Numbered from the stretch's first letter, positions 15,855 to 24,486 are shown. The stretch: DNA of 32,469 nucleotides from CAZYMF01 sp964648215 (GCA_964648215.1 CAZYMF010000034.1:1-32469); one strand, 5' to 3'. Numbers and translations: made by a program. The notes: generated by a model from the letters alone, not told the origin.

Positions 15855-17930
15855 ATGATGCGGGGTCGCGGGCTCGCCTTCAAGCTCAGCGTGCTGATCC
15901 TCGTGCCCACCATCGCCGTGGTGGCGCTGATGTCCTGGTACACCTACCGTTTCGTGCGCGGCACCATCGTCAAGAACGTCGAGCAGAACGCGCGCGAGTT
16001 GGCGCAGAGCACCATCCACCGCGTCGACACCGTGCTGGTGGCCACGGAGAAGGTGCCGCAGAGCATCGCCTCGTTTCTCGAGGACTCGACCTACTCCAAG
16101 GACGACCTGCTCAAGCTGATCCGCCTGGCGGTGGAGAAGAACCCGGAGATCTACGGCGCCACCATCGCCTTCGAGCCCTACGCCTTCGACGCCCACTCGC
16201 GATACTTTGCGCCGTACTACTACCGCCGGCAGCACGGCGAGAAGAGCCAGATCGAGCTCACCTACCTCGGCGGGAAATCCTACCGCTACTTTCAGATGGA
16301 TTGGTACCAGCGGCCCAGGGAGCTGAACCATCCGGTATGGAGCGAGCCCTACTACGACGAGGGCGGCGGCGACATCATCATGTCCACCTACTCGGTGCCG
16401 TTCTACCGCACCGTCGGCAACGAGCGCCGCTTCGTGGGCGTGGTCACCGCCGACATCTCGCTCGACTGGCTGACGGCGATCGTCTCCTCGATCCGCATCT
16501 CGCAGACCGGCTATGCGTTCCTGATTTCCAAGAGCGGACGGGTCATCGCCCACCCGCGCCGCAACCTGGTGATGAAGGAGACCATCTTCAGCATCGCCGA
16601 GCAGCAGCGCGACCCGAAGCTGCGTCGGATCGGGGAGGCCATGATCCGCGGCGAGTCGGGCTTCGTGCTCACGCGTTCGATCGTCGCGCACAAGGCGGCC
16701 TGGATGGTCTATGCACCGGTGCCCGCCAACGGCTGGGCGCTGGGAGCCATCTTCCCCCAGGACGAGCTCATGGCCGACATCGGGCGCCTGAACCGCGTGG
16801 TCCTCACCCTGGGCGCCGCCGGCACCCTGTTGCTCCTGCTCATCGTGGTGGCGGTCGGCCGCTCCATCACCGGTCCGGTGACCGCGTTGGCCAGCGCGAG
16901 CGAGGAGATCGCCCGCGGCCACCTCGACGTCACGCTGCCGCCGGTGCGCTCCGGCGACGAAGTCGGCCGCCTGACCGAGGCCTTCGGCCACATGCAGCAG
17001 GATCTCCGCCGCTACATCGCCGATCTGGAAGAGCACGGCCGGACCCTGGAGCGAAAGGTCGAAGAGCGCACGCACGAGCTCAGCGACAAGAACACGGCGC
17101 TGGAGCACACCCTCGCGCGACTCCAGGCCACCCAGCAACAGCTGGTGGTGCAGGAGAAGCTGGCCTCGCTCGGCGCCCTCACCGCGGGGATCGCCCACGA
17201 GATCAAGAACCCGCTCAACTTCGTCAACAACTTCGCCGAGCTCTCCATCGGCCTGGTCGACGAGCTGCGCGCCGAGCTGGACAAGCACCGGGACCAGGTG
17301 GCCGCGGCCGACCTGGAGTATCTCGACGAGGTTCTCGGCGACCTGCAGCAGAACGCCGACAAGATCCGCGAGCACGGCAAGCGTGCCGACGGCATCGTCC
17401 GCGCCATGCTGCAGCACTCGCGCGGCGCCTCGGCCGAGCGCCTGCCGACCGATCTGAACGCGCTGCTGGCGGAGTACGTCAATCTCGCCTACCACGGCCT
17501 GCGGGCGCAGGACCCGTCGTTCAACGTCTCGATCGAGTCCGCCTACGACCCCGCCGTCGGCAGCGTCGACGTCGTGCCCCAGGATATCAGCCGAGCCTTC
17601 CTCAACATCGTCAACAACGCCTGCTACGCGACCAACGAGAAGAGGAAGGCGCTCGGCGATCACTTCTCCCCGACGGTCCGGGTGCAGACCAAGGACCTCG
17701 GCGATCGCGTCGAGATCCGTATTCGCGACAACGGACCGGGCATTCCAGCGGCCGTGCGCGACAAGATCTTCAACCCCTTCTTCACCACCAAGCCGCCGGG
17801 CCAGGGCACCGGCCTCGGCTTGTCCATCACCCACGAGATCGTGGTACAGCAGCACAAGGGCGAGCTGCGCGTGGAGAGCGAGGAAGGAAGCCATACGGAG
17901 TGCATCATCGTGCTGCCGAGGAACGTATGA
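15855..17930 (+). CDS. Cache-HAMP sensor histidine kinase
   Basis: 691 residues. The ATG at 15855 follows a GGGGAC ribosome site; an ATG codon also follows immediately. Membrane helix 1 is at about 10-30 (SVLILVPTIAVVALMSWYTY). A large extracytoplasmic sensor (about 35-310) of dCache type contains the WYQRPRELNHPVWSEPYYDEGGG and SVPFYR segments. Membrane helix 2 is at about 314-335, HAMP at about 336-390 and a coiled coil at about 395-435. The phospho-acceptor is His448 in GIAHEIKNPLNFVNN. The ATPase domain shows NNACYATN, RIRDNGPGIP and GTGLGLSITHEI. It likely senses a small extracellular ligand and phosphorylates the response regulator encoded at 19378. It is the first gene of a five-gene partner-switching operon; its stop overlaps the next start (ATGA). 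Confidence 0.92.
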   Translation: MMRGRGLAFKLSVLILVPTIAVVALMSWYTYRFVRGTIVKNVEQNARELAQSTIHRVDTVLVATEKVPQSIASFLEDSTYSKDDLLKLIRLAVEKNPEIYGATIAFEPYAFDAHSRYFAPYYYRRQHGEKSQIELTYLGGKSYRYFQMDWYQRPRELNHPVWSEPYYDEGGGDIIMSTYSVPFYRTVGNERRFVGVVTADISLDWLTAIVSSIRISQTGYAFLISKSGRVIAHPRRNLVMKETIFSIAEQQRDPKLRRIGEAMIRGESGFVLTRSIVAHKAAWMVYAPVPANGWALGAIFPQDELMADIGRLNRVVLTLGAAGTLLLLLIVVAVGRSITGPVTALASASEEIARGHLDVTLPPVRSGDEVGRLTEAFGHMQQDLRRYIADLEEHGRTLERKVEERTHELSDKNTALEHTLARLQATQQQLVVQEKLASLGALTAGIAHEIKNPLNFVNNFAELSIGLVDELRAELDKHRDQVAAADLEYLDEVLGDLQQNADKIREHGKRADGIVRAMLQHSRGASAERLPTDLNALLAEYVNLAYHGLRAQDPSFNVSIESAYDPAVGSVDVVPQDISRAFLNIVNNACYATNEKRKALGDHFSPTVRVQTKDLGDRVEIRIRDNGPGIPAAVRDKIFNPFFTTKPPGQGTGLGLSITHEIVVQQHKGELRVESEEGSHTECIIVLPRNV

Positions 17931-19381
17931 GCGAGGCCGTCACCACGGAGGCCGGACGCCTGCGTCTCCTCTACGATCTCGGCTGCGCCTTTGCCGAGCG
18001 GGTGGACCTCGACGAGCTGCTGCCTCTCGTGCTCGACAAGTGTCGGGAGGTTCTCGCCGTCGAAGCCGCTTCGGTCCTCCTGCTCGACACCGTCCGCAAC
18101 GAGCTCTACTTCCCCTACGTTGCCGAGGCCGACCCCGAGGTCGCCGGGCGGCTGCGCCGGCTCCGCTTTCCGGCCGATCGTGGCATCGCCGGTGCGGTGC
18201 TCCAGGGCGGCCGCTCGATCCGCGTCGACGATGTGTCGACCGACCCCACGTTCTACGGGGCGATCGATCGACGAACCCACTTCACCACCCGCGCCCTGCT
18301 CTGCGCGCCGCTCACCAGCCGGCAAGGCATCACCGGCGTGCTGCAGGTGCTCAATCCCCGTTCCGGCCGGTTCAGCGACGACGATCTGCCGTTTCTCGAC
18401 GCGCTCGCCGGCAGCGTCGCCGTCGCCATCGAGAACGCGCGTCTGTACGGCGAGCTCAAGCGCGCCGCCGCCGAGCTCGAGCAGAAGGTGATCGACCGCA
18501 CGCGCCAGCTGAGCGACAAGAACCGCGAGCTCGAGGAGACCCTCGGCCGCCTGAAGTCGACCCAGGAGCAGCTGCTGGTGCAGGAGAAGCTCGCCTCGCT
18601 CGGCGCCCTCACCGCGGGAATCGCTCACGAGATCAAGAACCCGCTCAACTTCGTCAACAACTTCGCCCAGCTTTCCGTCGAGCTCTGCGACGAGTTGAGC
18701 GCCGCGATCGCGCGCTGCCGCGGCGGCCTGAGCGAGGCCGACGCCAGCGACGTGGCCGACATCACCGCCGATCTGCAGCAGAATGCGCGCAAGATCCACG
18801 AGCACGGCCAACGCGCCGACGGCATCGTTCGCGGCATGCTGCAACATTCCCGCGGCGGTGCGGCGCAGCCCGAGCTGACCGACCTCAACGCCCTGCTGGC
18901 CGAGTCCGTCAACCTCGCCTACCACGGCATGCGCGCCCAGGACCCGTCCTTCAACGTGGCCTTGGAGGTCGACTACGATCCGGCCGTCGGCAACCTCAGC
19001 GTGGTGACGCAAGACCTGAGCCGAGTGTTCCTGAACATTCTCAACAACGCCTGCTACGCCGCCAACGAGAGAAGGAAGGCCGCGGGCGACGACTTCGTCC
19101 CGGCCATCGCCGTGCGCAGCCGCTGCCTCGGCGATCGCGTCGAGATCCGCATCCGCGACAACGGCGGCGGCATCCCGGCCGCGGTGCGGGACAGGATCTT
19201 CCTTCCCTTCTTCACCACCAAGCCCACGGGCGTCGGCACCGGCCTGGGGCTCTCGATCAGCCACGACATCGTCGTCCAGCAGCACCACGGCGAGCTGCGC
19301 GTCGACAGCGAGGAGGACAGCCACACCGAGCTCATCATCGTCCTCCCCCGCGACGCAGGAACGAAGAGGCCCCCCGCATGA
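17927..19381 (+). CDS. GAF-domain histidine kinase
   Basis: 484 residues, soluble. A GAF domain (about 20-165) begins with LYDLGCAFAERVDLDELLPLVLDK, contains ADRGIAGAVL and ALLCAPLTSRQGITGVLQVLN, and ends VAIENARLY. A coiled coil (about 175-215) follows, then phospho-acceptor His234 in GIAHEIKNPLNFVNN and an ATPase domain with NNACYAAN, RIRDNGGGIP and GTGLGLSISHDI. From the coiled coil to the C-terminus it is nearly collinear with the upstream kinase, at protein and DNA level, so the pair arose by duplication of a transmitter attached to different sensors. The GAF domain would report a cytoplasmic ligand while the upstream kinase reads the outside. It overlaps both neighbours by 4 bp (ATGA). 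Confidence 0.92.
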   Translation: MSEAVTTEAGRLRLLYDLGCAFAERVDLDELLPLVLDKCREVLAVEAASVLLLDTVRNELYFPYVAEADPEVAGRLRRLRFPADRGIAGAVLQGGRSIRVDDVSTDPTFYGAIDRRTHFTTRALLCAPLTSRQGITGVLQVLNPRSGRFSDDDLPFLDALAGSVAVAIENARLYGELKRAAAELEQKVIDRTRQLSDKNRELEETLGRLKSTQEQLLVQEKLASLGALTAGIAHEIKNPLNFVNNFAQLSVELCDELSAAIARCRGGLSEADASDVADITADLQQNARKIHEHGQRADGIVRGMLQHSRGGAAQPELTDLNALLAESVNLAYHGMRAQDPSFNVALEVDYDPAVGNLSVVTQDLSRVFLNILNNACYAANERRKAAGDDFVPAIAVRSRCLGDRVEIRIRDNGGGIPAAVRDRIFLPFFTTKPTGVGTGLGLSISHDIVVQQHHGELRVDSEEDSHTELIIVLPRDAGTKRPPA

Positions 19382-20610
19382 GCCAGCCCGAGCCGAGCCC
19401 GACCCAAGATTCGCGGGCCGCGGAGCACGAGTCCGCCGCGCCGCCGCAGCCGATCAAGCTTCTGGTCGTCGATGACGAGCCCGATCTCGAGCTCTTGATC
19501 CGCCAGAAGTTCCGCCGCCAGATCCGCGCCGGAGAGTTCTCGTTCCTGTTCGCCCGCAACGGGCAGGAGGCCCTCGACAAAGTCGCGCAGGAGCCCGACA
19601 TCCACCTCGTGCTCACCGACATCAACATGCCGGTCATGGACGGGCTCACGCTGCTGGTGAAGCTGAACGGGCTCGACCGCCTGCTCAAGGCGGTGATCGT
19701 ATCGGCCTACGGCGACATGGAGAACATCCGTACCGCCATGAACCGCGGTGCGGCCGACTTCCTGACCAAGCCGATCAACTTCGAGGATCTGGAGATCACC
19801 GTCAACAAAACGCTGCAGCAGCTGACGGCCTTGAGGCAGGCGGTCGCCGAGCATGATCAGCTCCTGACCATCCGCCACGAGCTCGACATCGCCAGCCAGA
19901 TACAGCAGTCGATTCTGCCACGCACCTTTCCACCCTTCCCCGAGCGGACCGACTTCGACGTCTTCGCGGCCATGCATCCGGCGCGCGAGGTGGGCGGCGA
20001 CTTCTACGACTTCTTTCTGATCGACCCGCACCGGCTGGGCTTCGTCATCGCCGACGTCTCGGGCAAAGGGGTGCCGGCCGCGCTGTTCATGGCGGTCAGC
20101 CGAACGCTCCTGAGGTCCGCCGCGCTCGAAGGCCTGGCGCCGGGGGAATGCCTGCGACGCGTCAACGGCCTGCTCTGCCTCGACAACAGCTCCGAGATGT
20201 TCGTCACCGTATTCTACGGCATCCTCGATACCCGCAGCGGCGAGATCGAGTACAGCAACGGGGGTCACAACCCGCCCTACCTGCTGCGCCGTGACGGCCG
20301 CGCGGAGCGCCTCGAGGGGACCGGCGGCATGGTCCTCGGAGCGCTGGAGGAGATCGCGTATCAGGCCAAGCGCGCCCGGCTCGAAGCGGGCGACGGCATC
20401 TTCCTCTACACCGACGGCGTGACCGAAGCGATGGACGCCGACGGCAACCTGTTCTCGGAGCAGCGTCTCGAGGCGGTCCTCGACGGCCGCAGCAGCAACT
20501 CGCCCGAGCAACTGATCCACGCCGTCGTCGGCGAGGTCAAACGTTACGCGGCCGCCGTGCCACAAAGCGACGACATCACCGCCTTGGCCATTCGCTACGC
20601 GGGATCATGA
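19378..20610 (+). CDS. Response regulator with PP2C/SpoIIE-type phosphatase output
   Basis: 410 residues. The receiver domain (about 25-145) has Asp32/Asp33 (VVDDEPD), phospho-acceptor Asp81 (LTDINMPVMDG), Ser109 and Lys131 (FLTKPINF). A helical linker (about 145-180, ending ASQIQQSILP) leads to a SpoIIE/RsbU-type phosphatase with all expected metal-binding positions: Asp208 in GGDFYDFF, Asp226 in ADVSGKG, SNGGHNPP, Asp346 in YTDGVTEA and SDDITALAIR. This is the RsbU-like arrangement in which receiver phosphorylation controls dephosphorylation of a STAS antagonist. The likely kinases are the two encoded just upstream, and the likely substrate is the STAS protein at 21057. ATGA overlaps lie at both ends, so it is strictly co-translated with its neighbours. 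Confidence 0.94.
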   Translation: MSQPEPSPTQDSRAAEHESAAPPQPIKLLVVDDEPDLELLIRQKFRRQIRAGEFSFLFARNGQEALDKVAQEPDIHLVLTDINMPVMDGLTLLVKLNGLDRLLKAVIVSAYGDMENIRTAMNRGAADFLTKPINFEDLEITVNKTLQQLTALRQAVAEHDQLLTIRHELDIASQIQQSILPRTFPPFPERTDFDVFAAMHPAREVGGDFYDFFLIDPHRLGFVIADVSGKGVPAALFMAVSRTLLRSAALEGLAPGECLRRVNGLLCLDNSSEMFVTVFYGILDTRSGEIEYSNGGHNPPYLLRRDGRAERLEGTGGMVLGALEEIAYQAKRARLEAGDGIFLYTDGVTEAMDADGNLFSEQRLEAVLDGRSSNSPEQLIHAVVGEVKRYAAAVPQSDDITALAIRYAGS

Positions 20611-21041
20611 GCTCCGCCACACTCCGGCTCTCCAACCAGCTCGCCGAGCTCGAGCGCGCCAGTCGGTGGCTCGAAGAGTTCGGCAGGCGCGAGGGGTTGC
20701 CGCCGCGGATGATCTTCGAGGTCAATCTCGCTCTCGACGAGATCCTCACCAATGTCATCTCGTACGGCTACGAGCCTGGCGAGACGCACGGAATCGTGGT
20801 GGAGCTCACGCTCCTGCCGCAGACGCTGCGGGTCGAGGTGGAAGACGACGGCCGCCCGTTCAACCCGATCGACGTGCCCGAGCCCGACTTCGACAAGCCG
20901 GTCGCGGAGCGCCCGATCGGCGGCCTCGGCGTCCATCTCGTGCGCCAGGTCATGGACAAGGTGGAGTACCGTCGGGTAGAGGGAAGGAACCGACTGACGA
21001 TGACGAAATCGACGACACCAACGAGCCCAACGGGCGACTGA
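20607..21041 (+). CDS. RsbW/SpoIIAB-type serine kinase (anti-sigma-like)
   Basis: 144 residues, GHKL ATPase fold. The N-box is LALDEILTNVISYGY (Glu45, Asn49). The ATP-contact motif is EDDGRPFNP (Asp81, Gly83 region) and the glycine-rich segment is GGLGVHLVRQVMD (105-117). Family members bind ATP, phosphorylate a STAS antagonist and sequester a target, classically a sigma factor. The Ser/Thr-rich tail (TKSTTPTSPTGD) is not part of the fold. The start overlaps the phosphatase stop and the STAS gene follows after 15 bp. No sigma factor gene is present in the window, so the target is unknown; HATPase_c_2 proteins can also control non-sigma partners. Confidence 0.92.
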   Translation: MSSATLRLSNQLAELERASRWLEEFGRREGLPPRMIFEVNLALDEILTNVISYGYEPGETHGIVVELTLLPQTLRVEVEDDGRPFNPIDVPEPDFDKPVAERPIGGLGVHLVRQVMDKVEYRRVEGRNRLTMTKSTTPTSPTGD

Positions 21042-21056
21042 GCGGGAGGCCAGGAC

Positions 21057-21392
21057 ATGGACATCGCCGAGGTCAAGCAGAACGGGATCGTCATTCTCGG
21101 CCTCAAGGGCCGTCTGGACGCCAGCAACGCCGGGACGTTGGAGAGCAAAGTGCTCGCGCTGATCGACGCCGGCGAGCGCCGTTTCGTCGTCGACTGCGCT
21201 CAGCTCGACTACATCAGCAGCGCCGGGCTGCGGGTGTTGCTGATGGCCGTCAAGCGACTCAACGCCAACGGCGGCAAGATCGCCATCGCCGCGCTCCAGG
21301 ACCAGATCAAAGAGGTCTTCGACATCGCCGGCTTCTCGTCGATCTTTCAAATCTGCGGCACGCAAGCCGAAGCCGTCGCCACCGTGCAATAG
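21057..21392 (+). CDS. STAS-domain anti-sigma factor antagonist
   Basis: 111 residues, single STAS domain. The phosphorylatable serine is Ser55 in LDYISSAGLRVLL, by alignment with the DSSGLG motif of SpoIIAA/RsbV. A good ribosome site (GGGAGG) lies 7 nt before the ATG. In the model system the RsbW-type kinase phosphorylates this serine and the PP2C protein encoded upstream removes the phosphate, so the antagonist releases the kinase's target only when dephosphorylated. It is the last gene of the operon and converges with the ABC transporter operon, 65 bp apart. Confidence 0.93.
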   Translation: MDIAEVKQNGIVILGLKGRLDASNAGTLESKVLALIDAGERRFVVDCAQLDYISSAGLRVLLMAVKRLNANGGKIAIAALQDQIKEVFDIAGFSSIFQICGTQAEAVATVQ

Positions 21393-21407
21393 GCGGCGTG
21401 GCGCCGC
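21393..21407 (+). terminator. GC hairpin after the STAS stop codon
   Basis: GCGGCG (21393-21398) and CGCCGC (21402-21407) form a perfect 6-bp stem with a 3-nt loop, starting directly after the TAG stop. There is no T-run, so it is at best a weak or factor-assisted terminator for the partner-switching operon. Confidence 0.3.
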
Positions 21408-21457
21408 TCCCGCCCAGGCCGTCGCCGCCCACCGACAACGCCCCGGGCCCCGCCCGA

Positions 21458-22270
21458 TCACACGTAGGCGCGTCGCAGCATCTCGGCCGCCGACTCGTCG
21501 AGCTGCTCGCGACGTCGCACCTCCTCGAAACGAGCCAGCAGATCGCCCGGGCGCAGGCGGTGCTTCTCGGCGCCCTGGAAATCGTGGATCACGCGGCCGC
21601 GGTGCATCATGATCAGCCGGTCACCCAGGACTGCGGCCTGCGCCATCGAGTGCGTGACCATCAGAGCCGTGAGCTTGTCACGGGCGATGAACTCCTCGCT
21701 CAGGCGCACCACCTGATCGGCGCTCTTGGGGTCGAGAGCGGCCGTATGCTCGTCGAGCAGCAACAGCTCCGGCCTACGCCAGGTGGCCATCAACAACGTC
21801 AGCGCTTGGCGCTGGCCGCCGGAGAGGCTGCCGATGATGTTATCGAGCCGGCTTTCGAGGCCCATGCCGAGAAGTCGCACGCGCTCGCGCATGCGCTCGG
21901 CGAAATCGCCGCGCAGCGCCCATCCCAGGCCACGTCGCTGCCCGCGCCGCGCCGCCAGCGCGATGTTCTCCGCAATCGACATGTCCGCCGCCGTACCGCT
22001 GAACGGATTCTGGAACACGCGCCCGATCAACGCTGCGCGCCGGTGCTCCGGCCAACCGGTGACGTCCCGCCCCGCCAACCGGATGCTGCCGGAGTCCACC
22101 AGAAAGGTGCCGGCCACCGCGTTCAGCAACGTCGACTTTCCCGAACCGTTCGTGCCGACGACAATGACGAAGGATCCTGCGTCGACCTTCAGATCGACGC
22201 CTCGCAGCGCGCGCACCTCGTTGACGGTCCCGGCGTGGAAGGTCTTGGAAGCGGCACGCACCTCAAGCAT
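21458..22270 (-). CDS. ABC transporter ATP-binding protein
   Basis: 270 residues. Walker A GTNGSGKST, Q-loop VFQNPFSG, signature LSGGQRQ, Walker B LLLLDEHTAALD and H-loop VTHSM are all intact, so it should be an active ATPase. The sequence style (ASKTFHAGTVNEVRALRGVDL) matches ATPases paired with ABC_sub_bind solute-binding proteins and branched-chain-type permeases, such as putative tryptophan/tyrosine systems. It is the last gene of the transporter operon. Its ATG lies 8 bp inside the end of the permease gene, which suggests coupling. Only one ATPase is encoded, so a homodimer is expected. Confidence 0.94.
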   Translation of the reverse strand: MLEVRAASKTFHAGTVNEVRALRGVDLKVDAGSFVIVVGTNGSGKSTLLNAVAGTFLVDSGSIRLAGRDVTGWPEHRRAALIGRVFQNPFSGTAADMSIAENIALAARRGQRRGLGWALRGDFAERMRERVRLLGMGLESRLDNIIGSLSGGQRQALTLLMATWRRPELLLLDEHTAALDPKSADQVVRLSEEFIARDKLTALMVTHSMAQAAVLGDRLIMMHRGRVIHDFQGAEKHRLRPGDLLARFEEVRRREQLDESAAEMLRRAYV

Positions 22271-23210
22271 CGCCCGCCCCCTCCGCCACCGGCCGCGGCC
22301 GGCGTTTCAGCCTGCCCATCAGGTCGGGCAGGATCAGCGCCACGAACACGAAGGCGGCCGTGATCAGCTTCAGGTCGTTCGGGTTCAAGCCGGCCCGCAG
22401 CGCGATCGCCACCAACAAACGGAACAGCACCGAGCCCATCACCGCGCCGGTGATCACCAGTCCGAGCTGGCGCGAGCCCACCAGCGCCTCGCCGATGATC
22501 ACGCTCGCCAGCCCCCAGACCACCATGCCGATCCCCATCTGCACGTCGGCAAAGCCCTGATACTGCGCCAGCAGGGCGCCGGAGAGGGCGATCAGGCCGT
22601 TGGAGATCGCCAGCCCCAGGACGATCATGTTGCCGACGTTGACGCCCAGGGCGCGGATCATCTGGGGATTGTCGCCCGTCGCCCTCATCGCCGTTCCCAG
22701 GTTGGTGCGAAAGAAGCCGTAGAGCAGCGCGCCGCAGAGCGCGATCAGCGCCAGCATGAGCACCAGAACCGACGCGTCGCGCGCCGTCACCTCCCAGGCG
22801 GCCACGCGCAGGGTCGGCGATCCCAGCAGCGCGCCGCCGACTCGCTCCGCTTGCGTTGCCAGCGTCCTGGCCGCGAGCAGCGGCACGTTGCTCTTGCCCA
22901 TGACGTGCAGGTTCACCGAGTAGAGCGCCGTCATCACCAGAATGCCCGACAGCAGGCCGTTGATCTTGAACTTGGTGTGCAGCACGCCGGTGGTGGCGCC
23001 GGCGACGAATCCGCCGCAGAACCCGGCCGCCGTGGCCAGGAACGGATCGGCTCCCCGAACCAGCAGGATCGCCGCAATCGAAGCTCCCAGTGTGCTGGAG
23101 CCGTCGGCCGTGATGTCCGGGAAGTCGAAGACGCGAAAGCTGATGAAGACGCCGAGCGCCAGCAGCGAGAGAATCAGCCCGATGGTCAGCGCGCCGATGA
23201 GCAGGGTCAT
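22263..23210 (-). CDS. ABC transporter permease, branched-chain amino-acid type
   Basis: 315 residues with about eight to nine hydrophobic segments. The ATG at 23210 follows GAGGCGG and lies 7 bp after the upstream stop; a longer in-frame start at 23444 would run through the STAS-fusion gene. The cytoplasmic coupling loop appears as TAMRATGDNPQMIRALGVNV, the expected motif for the BPD_transp_2 class, and the N-terminus VFISFRVFDFPDITADGSSTLGA is typical of permeases that work with ABC_sub_bind binding proteins. The C-terminus is basic and cytoplasmic. The substrate cannot be inferred beyond a small organic solute, possibly an amino acid. Confidence 0.92.
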   Translation of the reverse strand: MTLLIGALTIGLILSLLALGVFISFRVFDFPDITADGSSTLGASIAAILLVRGADPFLATAAGFCGGFVAGATTGVLHTKFKINGLLSGILVMTALYSVNLHVMGKSNVPLLAARTLATQAERVGGALLGSPTLRVAAWEVTARDASVLVLMLALIALCGALLYGFFRTNLGTAMRATGDNPQMIRALGVNVGNMIVLGLAISNGLIALSGALLAQYQGFADVQMGIGMVVWGLASVIIGEALVGSRQLGLVITGAVMGSVLFRLLVAIALRAGLNPNDLKLITAAFVFVALILPDLMGRLKRRPRPVAEGAGDA

Positions 23211-23217
23211 GTCCGCC

Positions 23218-24474
23218 TCATTCGACCCCGATTTCGGCGATGGGGCCGACCCAGCACGCGCCGCGCAAGAACTCGCTCTGCGGCCGGCCGGTGCTGTCGC
23301 GGTCGTCGGCGAGCAGGTGCAGCACGCCTTGCAGCGTCTCGGACTCGAACAGCGACGACACCGTCGCCGCGAGCTCGATCCTTCCCTTCTGCAGCGGCCG
23401 GTAGGAGAACGCCGCGGCGTGGAAGTGTCCGGCGGGCCAAGCACCCCGTCCGAGGGGCCGGAGCAACGGCATCAGCGGCGAACGCTCCGCGCGCAGCGCG
23501 ATGCCGACGACGAGCGCCAGGCTGCGCGAATGCGCCCGCTCCGGGGTAAACGACAGCCATTCGCGGATCCGCGGATAATCGAGCGCCGCCGTGACGTTCA
23601 CCGGAGAGCGCAGAAGGGCGGCTCCCATCAGACCGGCCGACTCCGCCACCATCACCACGCCGACCGCGTCCGCTGCCGCCGCATCGAGGCAAGCAGCAAC
23701 GATCTCGCTGAGCGGTACCGGAGCGGCCCGCGTGAGTCCGCCGCCCGCCCGCGGCGCCGCCTTGCCCTCGAAGCGCGCCAAGCACGACGGCACTCCGTCG
23801 CAGGCGATTCCGTAGAGCACGTTCAGCTCCGGCACCAACCCGCCGGTGGCCACGACCAGATCGGGCACGTTGGTGCCGTCGGTCGGCAGGTATGCCGCGC
23901 CGCCGCCGGCAGCCACGAACTCGCCGAACCGTCGCTGAGAGTCGGCGAACCCGCGCCCGAAGGCACCCAGGCCGAGACCGAAGGTCGCCTCGGGAAACGT
24001 CAGCAGGCGGCAGTCGCCAGGGCCGAAGCCGGCCTCGGCAAATCGCCCGGGATCGCCCACGACGCGGCACCGCAACGGCGAAGCAGCGAGATCGAAGACG
24101 TCGAAGGCGGCGTTTTCCGTCTCCAGAGAGCGCGCCGCCGCGAGCCCGGTGCGGGCGCCCTCGGTGGCCGCGACAGCGCCGGCCAAGAGCAGCTGCAAGC
24201 CAGACAGCTCCAGCACCGTCTTGACCGCCTCGGACGGTCGGCAGACGGCAAAGCTGCCCTTGATCCGCTGCAGCTGCTTGTAGAAGCGAAGCAGAACCCG
24301 GATGCCCACCGAGCTCATGTAGGAGACCTCGGCCATGTCGACCTGAATGCGATCGGCGCCCTCGCGCACCGCCTCGTCGAGGGCCGTCGACAGATGGTCG
24401 GCCCAGTACGCATCGAGGCGGCCCCGCACCTTCAGCTCGAGGACGTCGCCCGAGCGTTGCGTCGCGATCTCCAC
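23218..24474 (-). CDS. STAS domain fused to an unrecognised ~300-residue domain
   Basis: 418 residues, GTG start at 24474, 3 bp after the upstream stop. Residues 1-105 are a STAS domain (VLELKVRGRLDAYWADHL, SYMSSVGIRVLLRFYKQL). Ser55 aligns with the phosphorylated serine of SpoIIAA/RsbV, the same position as in the 111-aa STAS protein at 21057. Residues about 110-418 match no family I know. Visible features are FGLGLGAFGRGF (164-175), YLPTDGTNVPD (195-205), a Cys pair at 225/231 and a C-terminal segment FSYRPLQKGRIELAATVSSLFESETLQGVLHLLADD. The protein has no membrane helix or signal peptide. Its position between the binding protein and the permease suggests it regulates transport or signals transporter state. 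A FIST-like sensor fold was considered but is not supported by a motif. Confidence 0.85.
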   Translation of the reverse strand: MEIATQRSGDVLELKVRGRLDAYWADHLSTALDEAVREGADRIQVDMAEVSYMSSVGIRVLLRFYKQLQRIKGSFAVCRPSEAVKTVLELSGLQLLLAGAVAATEGARTGLAAARSLETENAAFDVFDLAASPLRCRVVGDPGRFAEAGFGPGDCRLLTFPEATFGLGLGAFGRGFADSQRRFGEFVAAGGGAAYLPTDGTNVPDLVVATGGLVPELNVLYGIACDGVPSCLARFEGKAAPRAGGGLTRAAPVPLSEIVAACLDAAAADAVGVVMVAESAGLMGAALLRSPVNVTAALDYPRIREWLSFTPERAHSRSLALVVGIALRAERSPLMPLLRPLGRGAWPAGHFHAAAFSYRPLQKGRIELAATVSSLFESETLQGVLHLLADDRDSTGRPQSEFLRGACWVGPIAEIGVE

Positions 24475-24477
24475 CCC

Positions 24478-24486
24478 TCACCTCCT
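24478..24486 (-). promoter_or_regulatory. Near-perfect Shine-Dalgarno over the binding-protein stop
   Basis: AGGAGGTGA on the minus strand matches the anti-Shine-Dalgarno complement over nine bases. Its TGA is the stop codon of the solute-binding protein gene. The AGGAGG core lies 6 nt before the GTG at 24474, which supports that start and implies strong, coupled re-initiation on the STAS-fusion gene. Confidence 0.75.

Noticed and set aside
16301..17926. Long upstream extension of the GAF kinase frame
   Set aside because: The extension is an out-of-frame reading of the Cache kinase gene; the true start is the ATG at 17927 in the ATGA overlap.
23218..24474. FIST-type ligand-binding domain in the STAS fusion
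   Set aside because: Considered because of context, but I could not match a convincing FIST motif, so the domain is left unnamed.
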